A stretch of 15,122 nucleotides of DNA from Candidatus Woesearchaeota archaeon (GCA_016211245.1 JACQSQ010000056.1:1-15122); one strand, 5' to 3'; shown: positions 5,224 to 12,724, counted from the stretch's first letter. The notes: generated from the letters alone by a model not told the origin. Translations and numbers: made by a program.

Positions 5224-7479
5224 ATGTGCAACAACCTATTTAAATTAGCAGAATACCCCATCCATATGATTAAAAATTTCGAACCCAGGCTTTACCAGCA
5301 GACCATTCTTGCCACTGCTGCTGAAAAAAACACTTTAGTCGTGCTTCCCACAGGCATGGGCAAGACTAACATATTCCTGATGCTGGCTGCCCATAGATTG
5401 AAGCAGTACCCTAACTCCAAAGTCTTGTTCATAGGACCCACAAAGCCGCTGATAGATCAGTATTTTGCTGTTTTCATGGAGCATTTTGACATAAGCGAGA
5501 GCGAAATGTCCATTTTCACAGGCATGGTGAGCCCTGAAAAAAGGGCCGAGCTATGGAAGGTGTCAAAAATAATCTTCTCCACGCCGCAGGGGCTTGAAAA
5601 CGACATAATCAGCAGCAAGATAAATCTTGAAGATGTTTGCTTATTGGGCATTGACGAGGCTCACAGGGCTGTAGGAGATTATGCTTATGTTTTTGTAGCA
5701 AAGCAATTTATGAAGCTTTCAAGTCATCCCAGGATTATTGCATTGACCGCTTCTCCCGGAAGCGATGTGCAGAAGATTGAGGAGGTCTGCAAGAATTTAT
5801 TCATAGAGGATATTGAGGTAAGGACTGACGAAGACGCTGATGTGAGCCCTTATATACAGGAAATACATACGGAATGGGTCAAAGTGGCCCTGCCCAAGGT
5901 GTTCGTTGACATACAGAAATTGCTGCACGCCTTCTTGCAGGAGAGGCTCGAAAAGCTGAAGAAATGGGGAATATTGCAGAGGCAGAATTTGAAATATGTT
6001 GCTAAATCTGATTTGCTGCAGCTGCAAGCCGAGCTAAGGGGAAGGGTCGCTTCTGGCGAGAAAGATTTCGTTGTCTGGAATGCAATATCCATGCTTGCTG
6101 AAATCATGAAAATCCATCATGCGCTTGAGCTACTTGATACACAGGGAATCAGCGCCCTGCAAAAATATTTTGAGAAATTAGTTGCTGAGTCCAGAAGCGC
6201 GAAAACCAAGGCCATCAGATCCATAATGTCAGATTCCAACTTCAAGACCGCAATGATAAAGGCAAGGATTTTGCATGAAGGGGGAGTTGAGCACCCAAAG
6301 CTGATTGAACTGCAGAATATTATTTATGAGGAAGTAAATAAAAACGCTGCTGTGAAGGTGATTATATTCAACCATTACAGGGACAATGCGCTGGACATAG
6401 TGCAAAGGCTGAATAAAATTCCGAATGCCAAGGCCAGGATATTCGTCGGCCAGCAGAAGAAGGGAGAAACTGGATTAAGCCAGAAAGAGCAGAAGCAGAT
6501 GCTTGATGAATTCAGGAACGGGCTGTTTAATGTCCTGGTTGCAACCTCGATTGGAGAAGAGGGGCTTGACATACCAAAGGTTGACTTGGTCATTTTCTAC
6601 GAGCCTATACCCAGCGCAATAAGGAGCATACAAAGGAGGGGAAGAACCGGAAGGCAGGAGAAAGGAAGGGTCATCATTTTAATGGCTGAAAACACAAGAG
6701 ATGAAAGCTACAGGTGGGTTGCGCACCACAAGGAGAAGAATATGCATAGAAATCTCCTGAGCATCAGGAAAAAGCTGAACCTGTCCCTCTACCAGAGAAA
6801 AGACACCCCAATAGCAAAATTTGCCGGAGAGAAGATAAAGATATTCGCTGACTACCGCGAGAAAGGGAGCGGGGTCATTAAAGAGCTTGCTGAAAATAAT
6901 GTCCAGGTAAATCTTGAAAGGCTGGAGCAGGCTGATTATGTGCTTTCTTCCAGATGCGGCGTTGAAATAAAGACCGTTGAGGATTTTGTCGATTCCATTA
7001 TTGACGGGAGGCTGCTTCAGCAGATAAAAGATTTGAAGAGGAATTTCGAGAAGCCGGTCATAGTCATAGAGGGGCAGAATGACATTTATTCCGTGAGGAA
7101 TGTCCACCACAACTCGATTTTGGGCATGCTGGCCACAATTGCAGTAAGCTATGGCATCCCCATAATACAGACAAGGGACTTCAAGGAGACTTCTGCTTTG
7201 CTGCAGATGATAGCGAGAAGGGAGCAGGAAGAGACTTCAAGAGACTTCAATGTTCACGCTGACAGAAAGCCCGCGACATTAAAAGAGCAGCAGGAATATC
7301 TGGTGAGTGCATTGCCGGGCATAAATTTGACATTATCAAAGCCTTTGCTAAAGCATTTCAAAACAATAAAAAATCTTGTTAACGCTTCTGAGAAAGAACT
7401 GCAGGAAGTGGAAAAGATCGGTCCTCAGAAAGCGAAGCAGATAAAGGATGTTGTTGAGGGGGAGTATAAGGAGAATTAA
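5224..7479 (+). CDS. hef: Hef-type helicase-nuclease (XPF/FANCM family, 751 aa)
   Basis: An SF2 helicase core comes first: motif I PTGMGKT (42-48), DEAH (144-147), TASPG (175-179), motif V ATSIGEEGLDI (440-450) and motif VI QRRGRTGR (470-477), with the Hef-type insert between the RecA lobes. An ERCC4 nuclease follows (about 538-665) with Asp543, Asp571 and the core EIK in place of ERK (Glu581, Lys583), then a C-terminal (HhH)2 domain (about 692-748, ending PGI...KIGPQKAKQIKDVV). Archaeal Hef acts on stalled forks and branched DNA. The start is uncertain: ATG 5224 keeps an EYPI segment that lines up with the HPLI stretch common before the R-x-YQ motif, whereas ATG 5266 lies 26 bases after a TTTAAAT box at 5239-5245 and would give 737 residues. 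Its stop overlaps the convergent pseudogene by three bases. Confidence 0.95.
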   Translation: MCNNLFKLAEYPIHMIKNFEPRLYQQTILATAAEKNTLVVLPTGMGKTNIFLMLAAHRLKQYPNSKVLFIGPTKPLIDQYFAVFMEHFDISESEMSIFTGMVSPEKRAELWKVSKIIFSTPQGLENDIISSKINLEDVCLLGIDEAHRAVGDYAYVFVAKQFMKLSSHPRIIALTASPGSDVQKIEEVCKNLFIEDIEVRTDEDADVSPYIQEIHTEWVKVALPKVFVDIQKLLHAFLQERLEKLKKWGILQRQNLKYVAKSDLLQLQAELRGRVASGEKDFVVWNAISMLAEIMKIHHALELLDTQGISALQKYFEKLVAESRSAKTKAIRSIMSDSNFKTAMIKARILHEGGVEHPKLIELQNIIYEEVNKNAAVKVIIFNHYRDNALDIVQRLNKIPNAKARIFVGQQKKGETGLSQKEQKQMLDEFRNGLFNVLVATSIGEEGLDIPKVDLVIFYEPIPSAIRSIQRRGRTGRQEKGRVIILMAENTRDESYRWVAHHKEKNMHRNLLSIRKKLNLSLYQRKDTPIAKFAGEKIKIFADYREKGSGVIKELAENNVQVNLERLEQADYVLSSRCGVEIKTVEDFVDSIIDGRLLQQIKDLKRNFEKPVIVIEGQNDIYSVRNVHHNSILGMLATIAVSYGIPIIQTRDFKETSALLQMIARREQEETSRDFNVHADRKPATLKEQQEYLVSALPGINLTLSKPLLKHFKTIKNLVNASEKELQEVEKIGPQKAKQIKDVVEGEYKEN

Positions 7480-8245
7480 CTTGATTTGATCCAAGAACGC
7501 TGCTCATTTCTTGTTATCCAAGGAAATGGATTTGTGCTCCATCTATAGGAATATCTTTCCCTATGCGACTTTGAAACATAAATTTTATTGTAATTAGTCA
7601 AGCATGGCACGTAAAAATGCCTGAAATCTTGTATATCATACTGCTCCAATAACCTTAGCCTTCTTGCTGTCCTGAAGGCATATGCCCATGCATATCGTTC
7701 TGAAAAATATTCAAAGGAAGCAGGCAAATATTCAAAAAATTATGAGACGCGTATACTCTCTCTCCATAAGTCCCTTTTAGTTCAGGGAGCTTTGGAACAG
7801 AATCCGGTACAACGCACCGTCTAGGTTTGTGCAAAACCTGCAATGAAATTTGCCCTTCTGTAAGACCATCAAGAGAATGTGATGCCAAAACCTCAAGCAA
7901 CTTCTCTTCCAAGGTTGCATGTCCGATTTCATGCAAAGCTGCCAAAATAGATAGTTCATCTTCACCTAAGCCAGGAAATCTCAGCCCAGGTATGCTAAGA
8001 TGCACTTCGGGAAATGACAAGACCGACCAATTTATGCTCTCTCTTAATAATATTCTAAAATTAGAGTCCACGGAAAAAAATTTCCACAACGGCGGAGCCA
8101 AATCATTCAATCTTATTCTGTTGCCTTTTGAGAAATAATCGAAAGTATAATTCCCATCCGGCTGCTTCGAATAAGTTAATGAATTACCGCTTGTATATGT
8201 TATAACACCTTCATCATTCCGTCTTTTGATTTCTTCTGCTGACAT
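7476..8245 (-). pseudogene. HExxH metallopeptidase gene broken by frameshift
   Basis: From ATG 8243-8245 the frame runs about 170 codons and contains HEIGH (105-109), preceded by the helix DELSILAA, as in gluzincin metallopeptidases of the ImmA/IrrE-like kind. The reading then leaves the sensible frame. The correct continuation, SERYAWAYAFRTARRLR, is in another frame (7739-7476) and resembles the ER-AW-A-R-LR segment that supplies the third metal ligand in such proteins. The two join if one base is added to the run of six A at 7734-7739 (plus strand), restoring about 256 residues with Glu183 as the likely ligand. The ATG lies two bases after the preceding stop, with GGTGGAG about ten bases upstream, so it was cotranslated with the upstream gene. 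Its end overlaps hef tail-to-tail. Either a genuine lesion or a homopolymer sequencing error. Confidence 0.75.
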
Positions 8246-8247
8246 TT

Positions 8248-8922
8248 TTATCTAACTCCACCTAATGAGTAAAAATACAGAGTATCCCAGAAATTCGGGT
8301 ATCTTCTAAAAGTTCTGAAAACTATAAATTCAATTCCTCTACTGTTTAATTCATCAAATGTCGCTTCTATTTTTGCTCTTTTTTGTTCAAATACTTCCGA
8401 ACTTCCTGCACAACGATATGCATATTGTCGCAATCTTTCTCCTTCTTCTAGAGGAATAAAACCTTGTGGTAAATTTATAAGTTCTATTCTACGTGCCAAA
8501 TCAAATCCAGATTCATTAAAAGCAAAGTGTGGAGTTCATCCCTCAAATGTCGGAATTGGATGTAGTACATCATGTTGTCCTAATTCGTAAACTATCCAAT
8601 CCTCTTCTCTAAATTGACCACCCACAGAAGCAATTTGTCTCACATAAGCAAGTTCTTGCTCTGAGTAAATACGTTTATGAGGATGTCTTTCAGAAATTCT
8701 ACCTAAGTCTTCCTCAATCACACCTCTAGCAGAAGATCCAGCCAAGACTTTATGTAGAGCTTTTTCAAAATCTATAAAATCTTCCTCTGTGTATACAGGC
8801 TTATGCTGGTAAAATTTTGCTGGGAATTTAGACCACCATTTACTAAAGCAAATAGTCCTATTTAAATAATTTGGTGGTAGTGTTATTCTTTTTGGAATAA
8901 AGGCAGCTGGATTGATTCTCGG
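8248..8922 (-). pseudogene. Degraded gene with internal TGA and no start
   Basis: A single minus-strand frame stays open from 8922 to the TAA at 8248-8250 except for one TGA at 8536-8538. Translation on both sides looks like real protein: YTEEDFIDFEKALHKVLAGS, SEQELAYVRQIASVGGQF and LGQHDVLHPIPTFEG before it, and TPHFAFNESGFDLARRIEL through FRTFRRYPNFWDTLYFYSLGG after it, about 224 residues in all. No ATG, GTG or TTG occurs in frame before the TTG at 8745. A TATA-like TATTTAAATA (8862-8871) has an ATG about 27 bases downstream (8837-8839), but it is out of frame and stops after three codons, suggesting a further one-base lesion just after the original start. The family is not recognised. It leads the cassette with the broken metallopeptidase. 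Confidence 0.65.
8862..8871 (-). promoter_or_regulatory. TATA-like box of the degraded cassette
   Basis: TATTTAAATA lies 27 bases upstream of an ATG at 8837-8839 on the minus strand, the usual leaderless spacing in this window. That ATG now reads only three codons before a stop, so the promoter may be a relic of the intact cassette. Confidence 0.4.
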
Positions 8923-8936
8923 CTATTTTCGAAATC

Positions 8937-8946
8937 TTTATATTCT
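8937..8946 (+). promoter_or_regulatory. TATA box of the six-cysteine membrane gene
   Basis: TTTATATTCT is centred about 26-27 bases upstream of the ATG at 8968, and no ribosome binding site is present. The spacing fits a leaderless transcript. Confidence 0.55.
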
Positions 8947-8967
8947 ATTCATTGGACTAGCCTAGGC

Positions 8968-9942
8968 ATGGCGTTGAAAAGATTACTTATCTGGCTGGTA
9001 AAAAACGTGCTGGTATTGCTCCTGATAACTTTAATTTTTTCCTCAGCGACTCTGGATTTTCCGGAATTTGTCAGGGGAATTTTCGGGGATGTTTTCGCTT
9101 ATTCATCTCCGGAAGTTCAAAAAGAGGTAGTGGGCAAGTTAACAGGTGCCTGCTCCTCTTTGGAGCGCGGCAGCGGGATTGCAACCCTGCAGCAGATATG
9201 CACAAATGATACATTAATGAGCTCAATGAAAGAGAACTGCAGGAGTTATAAAGAACTGAAAAATCAGGGCTATAAGATAGAAAACGAAGAGGAGATGATC
9301 CAGAGTTGCGAGCAGGTTGAGTCTGGAGAGCTTGATGCAGCTTGCAAGAAGTTCGATAGCAAAAGCACGATAACGGATTTTAGCGAGATAGGGGCCTTGT
9401 GCAGGGATTACCAATCAGGCAAATTAAACGGTCAGGATTTTTTTGTTGGGGTCGTGTCCAGCCCTTTGAGCGGCAAGGATACAGATATGTCTCAAATGGA
9501 GCTGCTGGGAAAATATAACAAAACAATAGAATTCCTCAATAAAAATATAATCTTATTTTTATTTGTCTTGGCAGGGCTTATAGCGGTGCTTTACTTGTTG
9601 ATTGGCAACATGAACCTGTTCATATTGACCCTTAGCGGCATTTCATTAAGCTTGGGGGCATTGATTTTGGTGCCCTATGTTGGCATAATAGCCTATGATA
9701 AATTTGTCGGAATAGATGCATCATCCATACTTGGAAGCATACTTGGATTGATCGAGTTTGACTTTAAGGCTATAATAAGCGTCATTTTGCTGCTTTTCTT
9801 GAGGACTTACAACAGCTTTATAATATCATTGGGAATTATTTTGGCTGGAGCCGGTATTGGCGGAAAGTTTTACGGAAAAATGCTTAAAAGCCAAGGCAAA
9901 ATAAAAGAAAGCAAACTGGCCAAAGAAAAGAAAAATAATTAG
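8968..9942 (+). CDS. Membrane protein with six-cysteine extracellular loop (324 aa)
   Basis: An N-terminal hydrophobic helix (about 7-25) is followed by a soluble loop of about 165 residues that contains every cysteine of the protein: 62, 78, 91, 114, 126 and 145. Then come C-terminal membrane segments near 192-212, 216-243, a possible one at 250-263, 268-280 and 283-300, and a Lys-rich cytoplasmic tail (KESKLAKEKKNN). An even number of cysteines confined to one loop suggests three disulfides outside the membrane. I do not recognise a named family. ATG 8968 is supported by the TATA box upstream. The gene stands alone between the decaying cassette and a convergent htpX, with which it overlaps by four bases. 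Its role is unknown; an envelope function is likely. Confidence 0.78.
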   Translation: MALKRLLIWLVKNVLVLLLITLIFSSATLDFPEFVRGIFGDVFAYSSPEVQKEVVGKLTGACSSLERGSGIATLQQICTNDTLMSSMKENCRSYKELKNQGYKIENEEEMIQSCEQVESGELDAACKKFDSKSTITDFSEIGALCRDYQSGKLNGQDFFVGVVSSPLSGKDTDMSQMELLGKYNKTIEFLNKNIILFLFVLAGLIAVLYLLIGNMNLFILTLSGISLSLGALILVPYVGIIAYDKFVGIDASSILGSILGLIEFDFKAIISVILLLFLRTYNSFIISLGIILAGAGIGGKFYGKMLKSQGKIKESKLAKEKKNN

Positions 9943-10781
9943 AATTTCATTGCTTTTAGCTTCTGGACCCTTAATTGCATAGGCGGGTGTGTTTGGAATA
10001 AGCCTGCTAGTCCTGAAGGCTTAAACGGATTGACTATAAAGAGGTGTGCGGTTGAAAGGCTACCGAATCGCATCGGATGGCTTTTTACATCTGCTTCCAG
10101 CTTTTCCAGTGCTGAAGCCAGCCCAAGGGAATTTTTAATAATCCTTGCCCCGGTTTCATCGGCAATGTATTCCCTGCTTCTTGAGATAGCCAATTGAATA
10201 ATTGAAGCAACTATTGGTGTAATAATAGCTAAAAACAATAAACTGAATATACCCCCTCTATTATCATCGTCGCCTCCAAATATAGCTGACCACATAAACA
10301 TGTTGCCAATATAAGATATAACTCCTGCAATAGTGCCTGCTACAGTAGCTATTAACACGTCTCTATTCTTAATATGAGAGAATTCGTGGGCTATAACTCC
10401 CTTTAACTCTTCTTCTGTCATTAAATTCATTATGCCTTGAGTAACAGCTATAGCTGAATGATTAAGGTTCCTGCCGCATGCAAATGCATTAGATTGTTCG
10501 CTAGGTATAACATAAACTTTTGGCATTGGCAAACCGCTTAAATGCGCGATTTCCTTGACTATCTTGTGCAGTTTTGGATAATCTGATTCTTTTGCCTCTT
10601 TAGCCCTGTACATCCACAATACAATCCGATCAGAGAACCAATAGGATGCAAAATTCATTATAACTACAAATATTAATGCAAATATGAAACCGGCTCTTCC
10701 AAACAAGCTGCCTATCCATAACAGTAGTGCTGTAAGCAATGCAAGCAATACTGCTGTTTTAAGCTGGTTTTTTACTGACAT
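9939..10781 (-). CDS. htpX: HtpX-type membrane zinc protease, copy 1 (280 aa)
   Basis: M48 family B architecture: two N-terminal membrane helices (about 8-26 and 30-46), the zinc motif HEFSH (132-136), two further hydrophobic segments (142-165 and 178-198), then SREYIAD (202-208) with third ligand Glu204, and the C-terminal segment STAHLFIVNPF ... THPP typical of HtpX. HtpX degrades misfolded membrane proteins with its active site on the cytoplasmic side. I chose ATG at 10779-10781: the frame extends upstream to 10964, but that extension is Thr/Asn-rich, unlike HtpX, and overlaps the divergent lemA gene. A TATA box at 10806-10813 lies 26-30 bases upstream of the chosen start. It is divergent from a lemA-htpX operon carrying a second, clearly different HtpX. 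Confidence 0.95.
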   Translation of the reverse strand: MSVKNQLKTAVLLALLTALLLWIGSLFGRAGFIFALIFVVIMNFASYWFSDRIVLWMYRAKEAKESDYPKLHKIVKEIAHLSGLPMPKVYVIPSEQSNAFACGRNLNHSAIAVTQGIMNLMTEEELKGVIAHEFSHIKNRDVLIATVAGTIAGVISYIGNMFMWSAIFGGDDDNRGGIFSLLFLAIITPIVASIIQLAISRSREYIADETGARIIKNSLGLASALEKLEADVKSHPMRFGSLSTAHLFIVNPFKPSGLAGLFQTHPPMQLRVQKLKAMKF

Positions 10782-10805
10782 ATGGATAAATAGTAAGCAA
10801 TTCTC

Positions 10806-10818
10806 ATTTAAATATTTA
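10806..10818 (-). promoter_or_regulatory. TATA box of htpX copy 1
   Basis: ATTTAAATATTTA sits about 26-33 bases upstream of the ATG at 10781 on the minus strand, supporting that internal start over the longer frame. The divergent lemA promoter lies about 40 bases away. Confidence 0.55.
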
Positions 10819-10847
10819 ATGTCCAATAATTTCAGTAATAACAAAGA

Positions 10848-10855
10848 TTTATAAA
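10848..10855 (+). promoter_or_regulatory. TATA box of lemA-htpX operon
   Basis: TTTATAAA is centred 30 bases upstream of the GTG at 10882, placing transcription start near 10878. The message would begin at or just before the GAGGTGG sequence (10879-10885), leaving almost no leader. Confidence 0.55.
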
Positions 10856-10881
10856 CTAAATTGTAACTATAAGCGTTAGAG

Positions 10882-11445
10882 GTGGTTTTCATCGCAAGCG
10901 TAGTATTATGGGTTGTACTTGGTGTTGTCGCCTTGATTGCCCTGTATGTAATATTTGTATTCAACAGCCTGATAATGCTGAAAAACAGGGTGGAGAATGC
11001 ATGGAGCCAGATTGATGTACAACTAAAAAGAAGATATGATTTGATTCCAAACCTAGTTAATACTGTTAAGGGCTACATGAAGCATGAAAAGGGCACTTTA
11101 ACTGAGCTAACAAAAATGAGGTCCCAACTGGTCTCAGGCTCAATGACCCAAAAGGCAAAGGCAAGCGATGCAATAAGCAACGCCTTGAAGACATTGTTTG
11201 CAGTTGCTGAGAACTATCCAAAGCTGCAGGCATCTGAGAATTTTAAGATGCTGCAGGAAGAATTAGCAGGCACAGAATCTAAAATAGCTTATGCCAGGCA
11301 ATTCTACAATGACAATGTGATGAGCCTTAACAACAAGATACAGCAGTTCCCCAGCAATGCAATAGCGAATATGATGGGATTCAAGGAAAGGGAATTCTTC
11401 AAAACTGAAGAAGCGGAGAAAAAGCCGGTCAAAGTCGAATTTTAG
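10882..11445 (+). CDS. lemA: LemA family protein (187 aa)
   Basis: Typical LemA: one N-terminal membrane helix (about 5-27), then a helical bundle opening NSLIMLKNRVENAWSQIDV and including KRRYDLIPNLVNTVKGYMKHE, AVAENYPKLQASENF and AYARQFYNDNVMSLNNKI. Family length is about 185 residues, as here. LemA genes often sit next to M48 proteases, and the next gene here is an HtpX beginning directly after the TAG, so the two form an operon and probably a membrane quality-control pair. The start is odd: GTG 10882 lies inside GAGGTGG, which looks like a ribosome binding site, while the codon at proper spacing downstream (10891) is ATC, not a normal start. I keep GTG because the TATA box is 30 bases upstream. 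Confidence 0.93.
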   Translation: MVFIASVVLWVVLGVVALIALYVIFVFNSLIMLKNRVENAWSQIDVQLKRRYDLIPNLVNTVKGYMKHEKGTLTELTKMRSQLVSGSMTQKAKASDAISNALKTLFAVAENYPKLQASENFKMLQEELAGTESKIAYARQFYNDNVMSLNNKIQQFPSNAIANMMGFKEREFFKTEEAEKKPVKVEF

Positions 11446-12333
11446 ATGGCAAGCTTATACGAGAATATTTCATGGAATAAAAGGAAATCTGTTTTTCTTA
11501 TCGTCTTGTTTTTTATAATAATCTCTGCACTAGGTTATGCTTTCGGGCTTTATCTTGGCAGCGTACCTATTGGAGTTAGCTTTGCATTTGTGATTTCAAT
11601 AGCAATGACCTTAATAGGCTATTATTCCGGGGACAGCATAATACTCAAAATGAGCCATGCTGTCGAAGCCGACAAAAGAAAATATCCCCATCTTGTGAAT
11701 GCTGTTGAAGGCCTGGCAATCGCTTCCGGCATACCAACACCAAAAATTTACGTGATTGAGGACAGTGCCATAAACGCGTTTGCAACGGGAAGAAACCCAA
11801 AAAATGCTTCTGTGACCGTGACAATGGGCGCAATTGAAAGACTAAAAAGGGATGAATTGGAAGGGGTAATAGCTCATGAACTGGCACATATAAGGAATTA
11901 TGACATAAGGATGATGATGCTTGTGGTTATATTGGTTGGGATTGTGGCCTTATTAAGCGATGTTTTTTTGAGAAGCGTGTTTTATGGCAGAAACAAGAAT
12001 AAAGGGCGCGGAAATGCCATCATGCTCCTTATAGGGCTTGTCCTTGCAATTCTGGCCCCGTTAATAGCGCAATTAATCAAGCTGGCTGTGAGCAGGCAGA
12101 GGGAATATTTGGCAGATGTTGATGGCGCGCTAATCTGTAGGCATCCAAAAGGGCTTGCCAATGCTCTCAGAAAGATAAAAAATGACAAAGAGCCCTTGGT
12201 TGAGGCTGCAAACAAGGCAACTGCGCATTTGTTCATAGAAAACCCCTTAAGAACTTTCGGCGGAAGGATAAACCACATGTTTTCAACCCATCCCCTGATA
12301 GATGACAGAATCAGAAGGCTTGAGAATTTCTAG
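11446..12333 (+). CDS. htpX: HtpX-type membrane zinc protease, copy 2 (295 aa)
   Basis: M48 membrane protease with N-terminal helices (about 15-36 and 42-60), HELAH (144-148), hydrophobic segments at 156-172 and 190-212, and SRQREYLAD (216-224) with third zinc ligand Glu220. The C-terminal ATAHLFIENPLR and FSTHPLIDDRI match the family. The ATG follows the lemA TAG without a gap, so translation is probably coupled, although no clear ribosome binding site is visible inside the lemA end. It is recognisably related to copy 1 but diverged over most of its length, so this is not a recent duplication. Its last 51 bases overlap the convergent Toprim gene. Confidence 0.95.
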   Translation: MASLYENISWNKRKSVFLIVLFFIIISALGYAFGLYLGSVPIGVSFAFVISIAMTLIGYYSGDSIILKMSHAVEADKRKYPHLVNAVEGLAIASGIPTPKIYVIEDSAINAFATGRNPKNASVTVTMGAIERLKRDELEGVIAHELAHIRNYDIRMMMLVVILVGIVALLSDVFLRSVFYGRNKNKGRGNAIMLLIGLVLAILAPLIAQLIKLAVSRQREYLADVDGALICRHPKGLANALRKIKNDKEPLVEAANKATAHLFIENPLRTFGGRINHMFSTHPLIDDRIRRLENF

Positions 12334-12672
12334 ATTTGCCATGCCCTCTATCTGCCTTAGCTTGGTGTTCTTAAAAAGGAATTTTCTCAGCCTGTTATCG
12401 ATGTGTACTCCCATTTTTTGCAGGTCGGAACTGAGCTTTCCATAAAGCTCTTTCCCTTTTTTGTCCAAGTCTGTAAGGATGATGCACTCTTGGCTTGAAT
12501 CTGAAATTTCCTCGGCAATCTGGAACAGCGGCTTTTTGCTTAATTCTTTTATATTTGTTAATCCTAGTCTCTCCAATGCTGCCCTGTCTTTCTTTCCCTC
12601 CACCACAACAATTATGTCTGAGCTTATGGCTTTTTGCAGCAGTTCATGCAATTCTTCCTGCTTGGAATCCAT
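12283..12672 (-). CDS. Toprim-domain protein of UPF0292 type (129 aa)
   Basis: A compact Toprim fold: IIVVVEGKKDRAALERLG (20-37) with catalytic-type Glu25, and IILTDLDKKGKEL (64-76) with Asp68 and Asp70, the acidic pair that binds magnesium in topoisomerase, primase and OLD-type nuclease domains. The length matches the small archaeal stand-alone Toprim family UPF0292, which has no firmly known function. ATG 12670-12672 lies about 26 bases from an A/T element at 12693-12706 on the minus strand, a leaderless layout. It is divergent from the fused primase and overlaps the 3' end of htpX copy 2 by 51 bases. The overlap encodes its last 16 residues, outside the core motifs. A link to replication is suggested by the neighbour only. 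Confidence 0.88.
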   Translation of the reverse strand: MDSKQEELHELLQKAISSDIIVVVEGKKDRAALERLGLTNIKELSKKPLFQIAEEISDSSQECIILTDLDKKGKELYGKLSSDLQKMGVHIDNRLRKFLFKNTKLRQIEGMANLEILKPSDSVIYQGMG

Positions 12673-12692
12673 TTTGAATGGATTGATTGCCG

Positions 12693-12706
12693 TTTTAATA
12701 AATTTT
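12693..12706 (-). promoter_or_regulatory. TATA box of Toprim gene
   Basis: TTTTAATAAATTTT is centred about 26-28 bases from the ATG at 12672. It is arranged back-to-back with the primase TATA box at 12717-12724, so the divergent promoters are only about 20 bases apart. Confidence 0.5.
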
Positions 12707-12716
12707 GCGACATAAC

Positions 12717-12724
12717 TTTAAAAA
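12717..12724 (+). promoter_or_regulatory. TATA box of fused primase gene
   Basis: TTTAAAAA is centred 26 bases upstream of the ATG at 12747. A TTG at 12705 lies upstream of this box and so would not be on the transcript, which decides the primase start. Confidence 0.6.

Noticed and set aside
7827..8138. Plus-strand frame of 103 codons opposite the broken metallopeptidase
   Set aside because: It lies opposite the HExxH gene, has no promoter or recognisable motif, and its composition is that of an antisense frame.
8536..8538. TGA read as selenocysteine or tryptophan
   Set aside because: TGA ends several good genes here, no stem-loop of the needed kind was recognised after the gene, and the frame also lacks a start. 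Decay is the simpler reading.
10782..10964. 61-residue N-terminal extension of HtpX copy 1
   Set aside because: The extension is Thr/Asn-rich, unlike HtpX N-termini, overlaps the start of divergent lemA, and lies upstream of the TATA box that fits ATG 10781.
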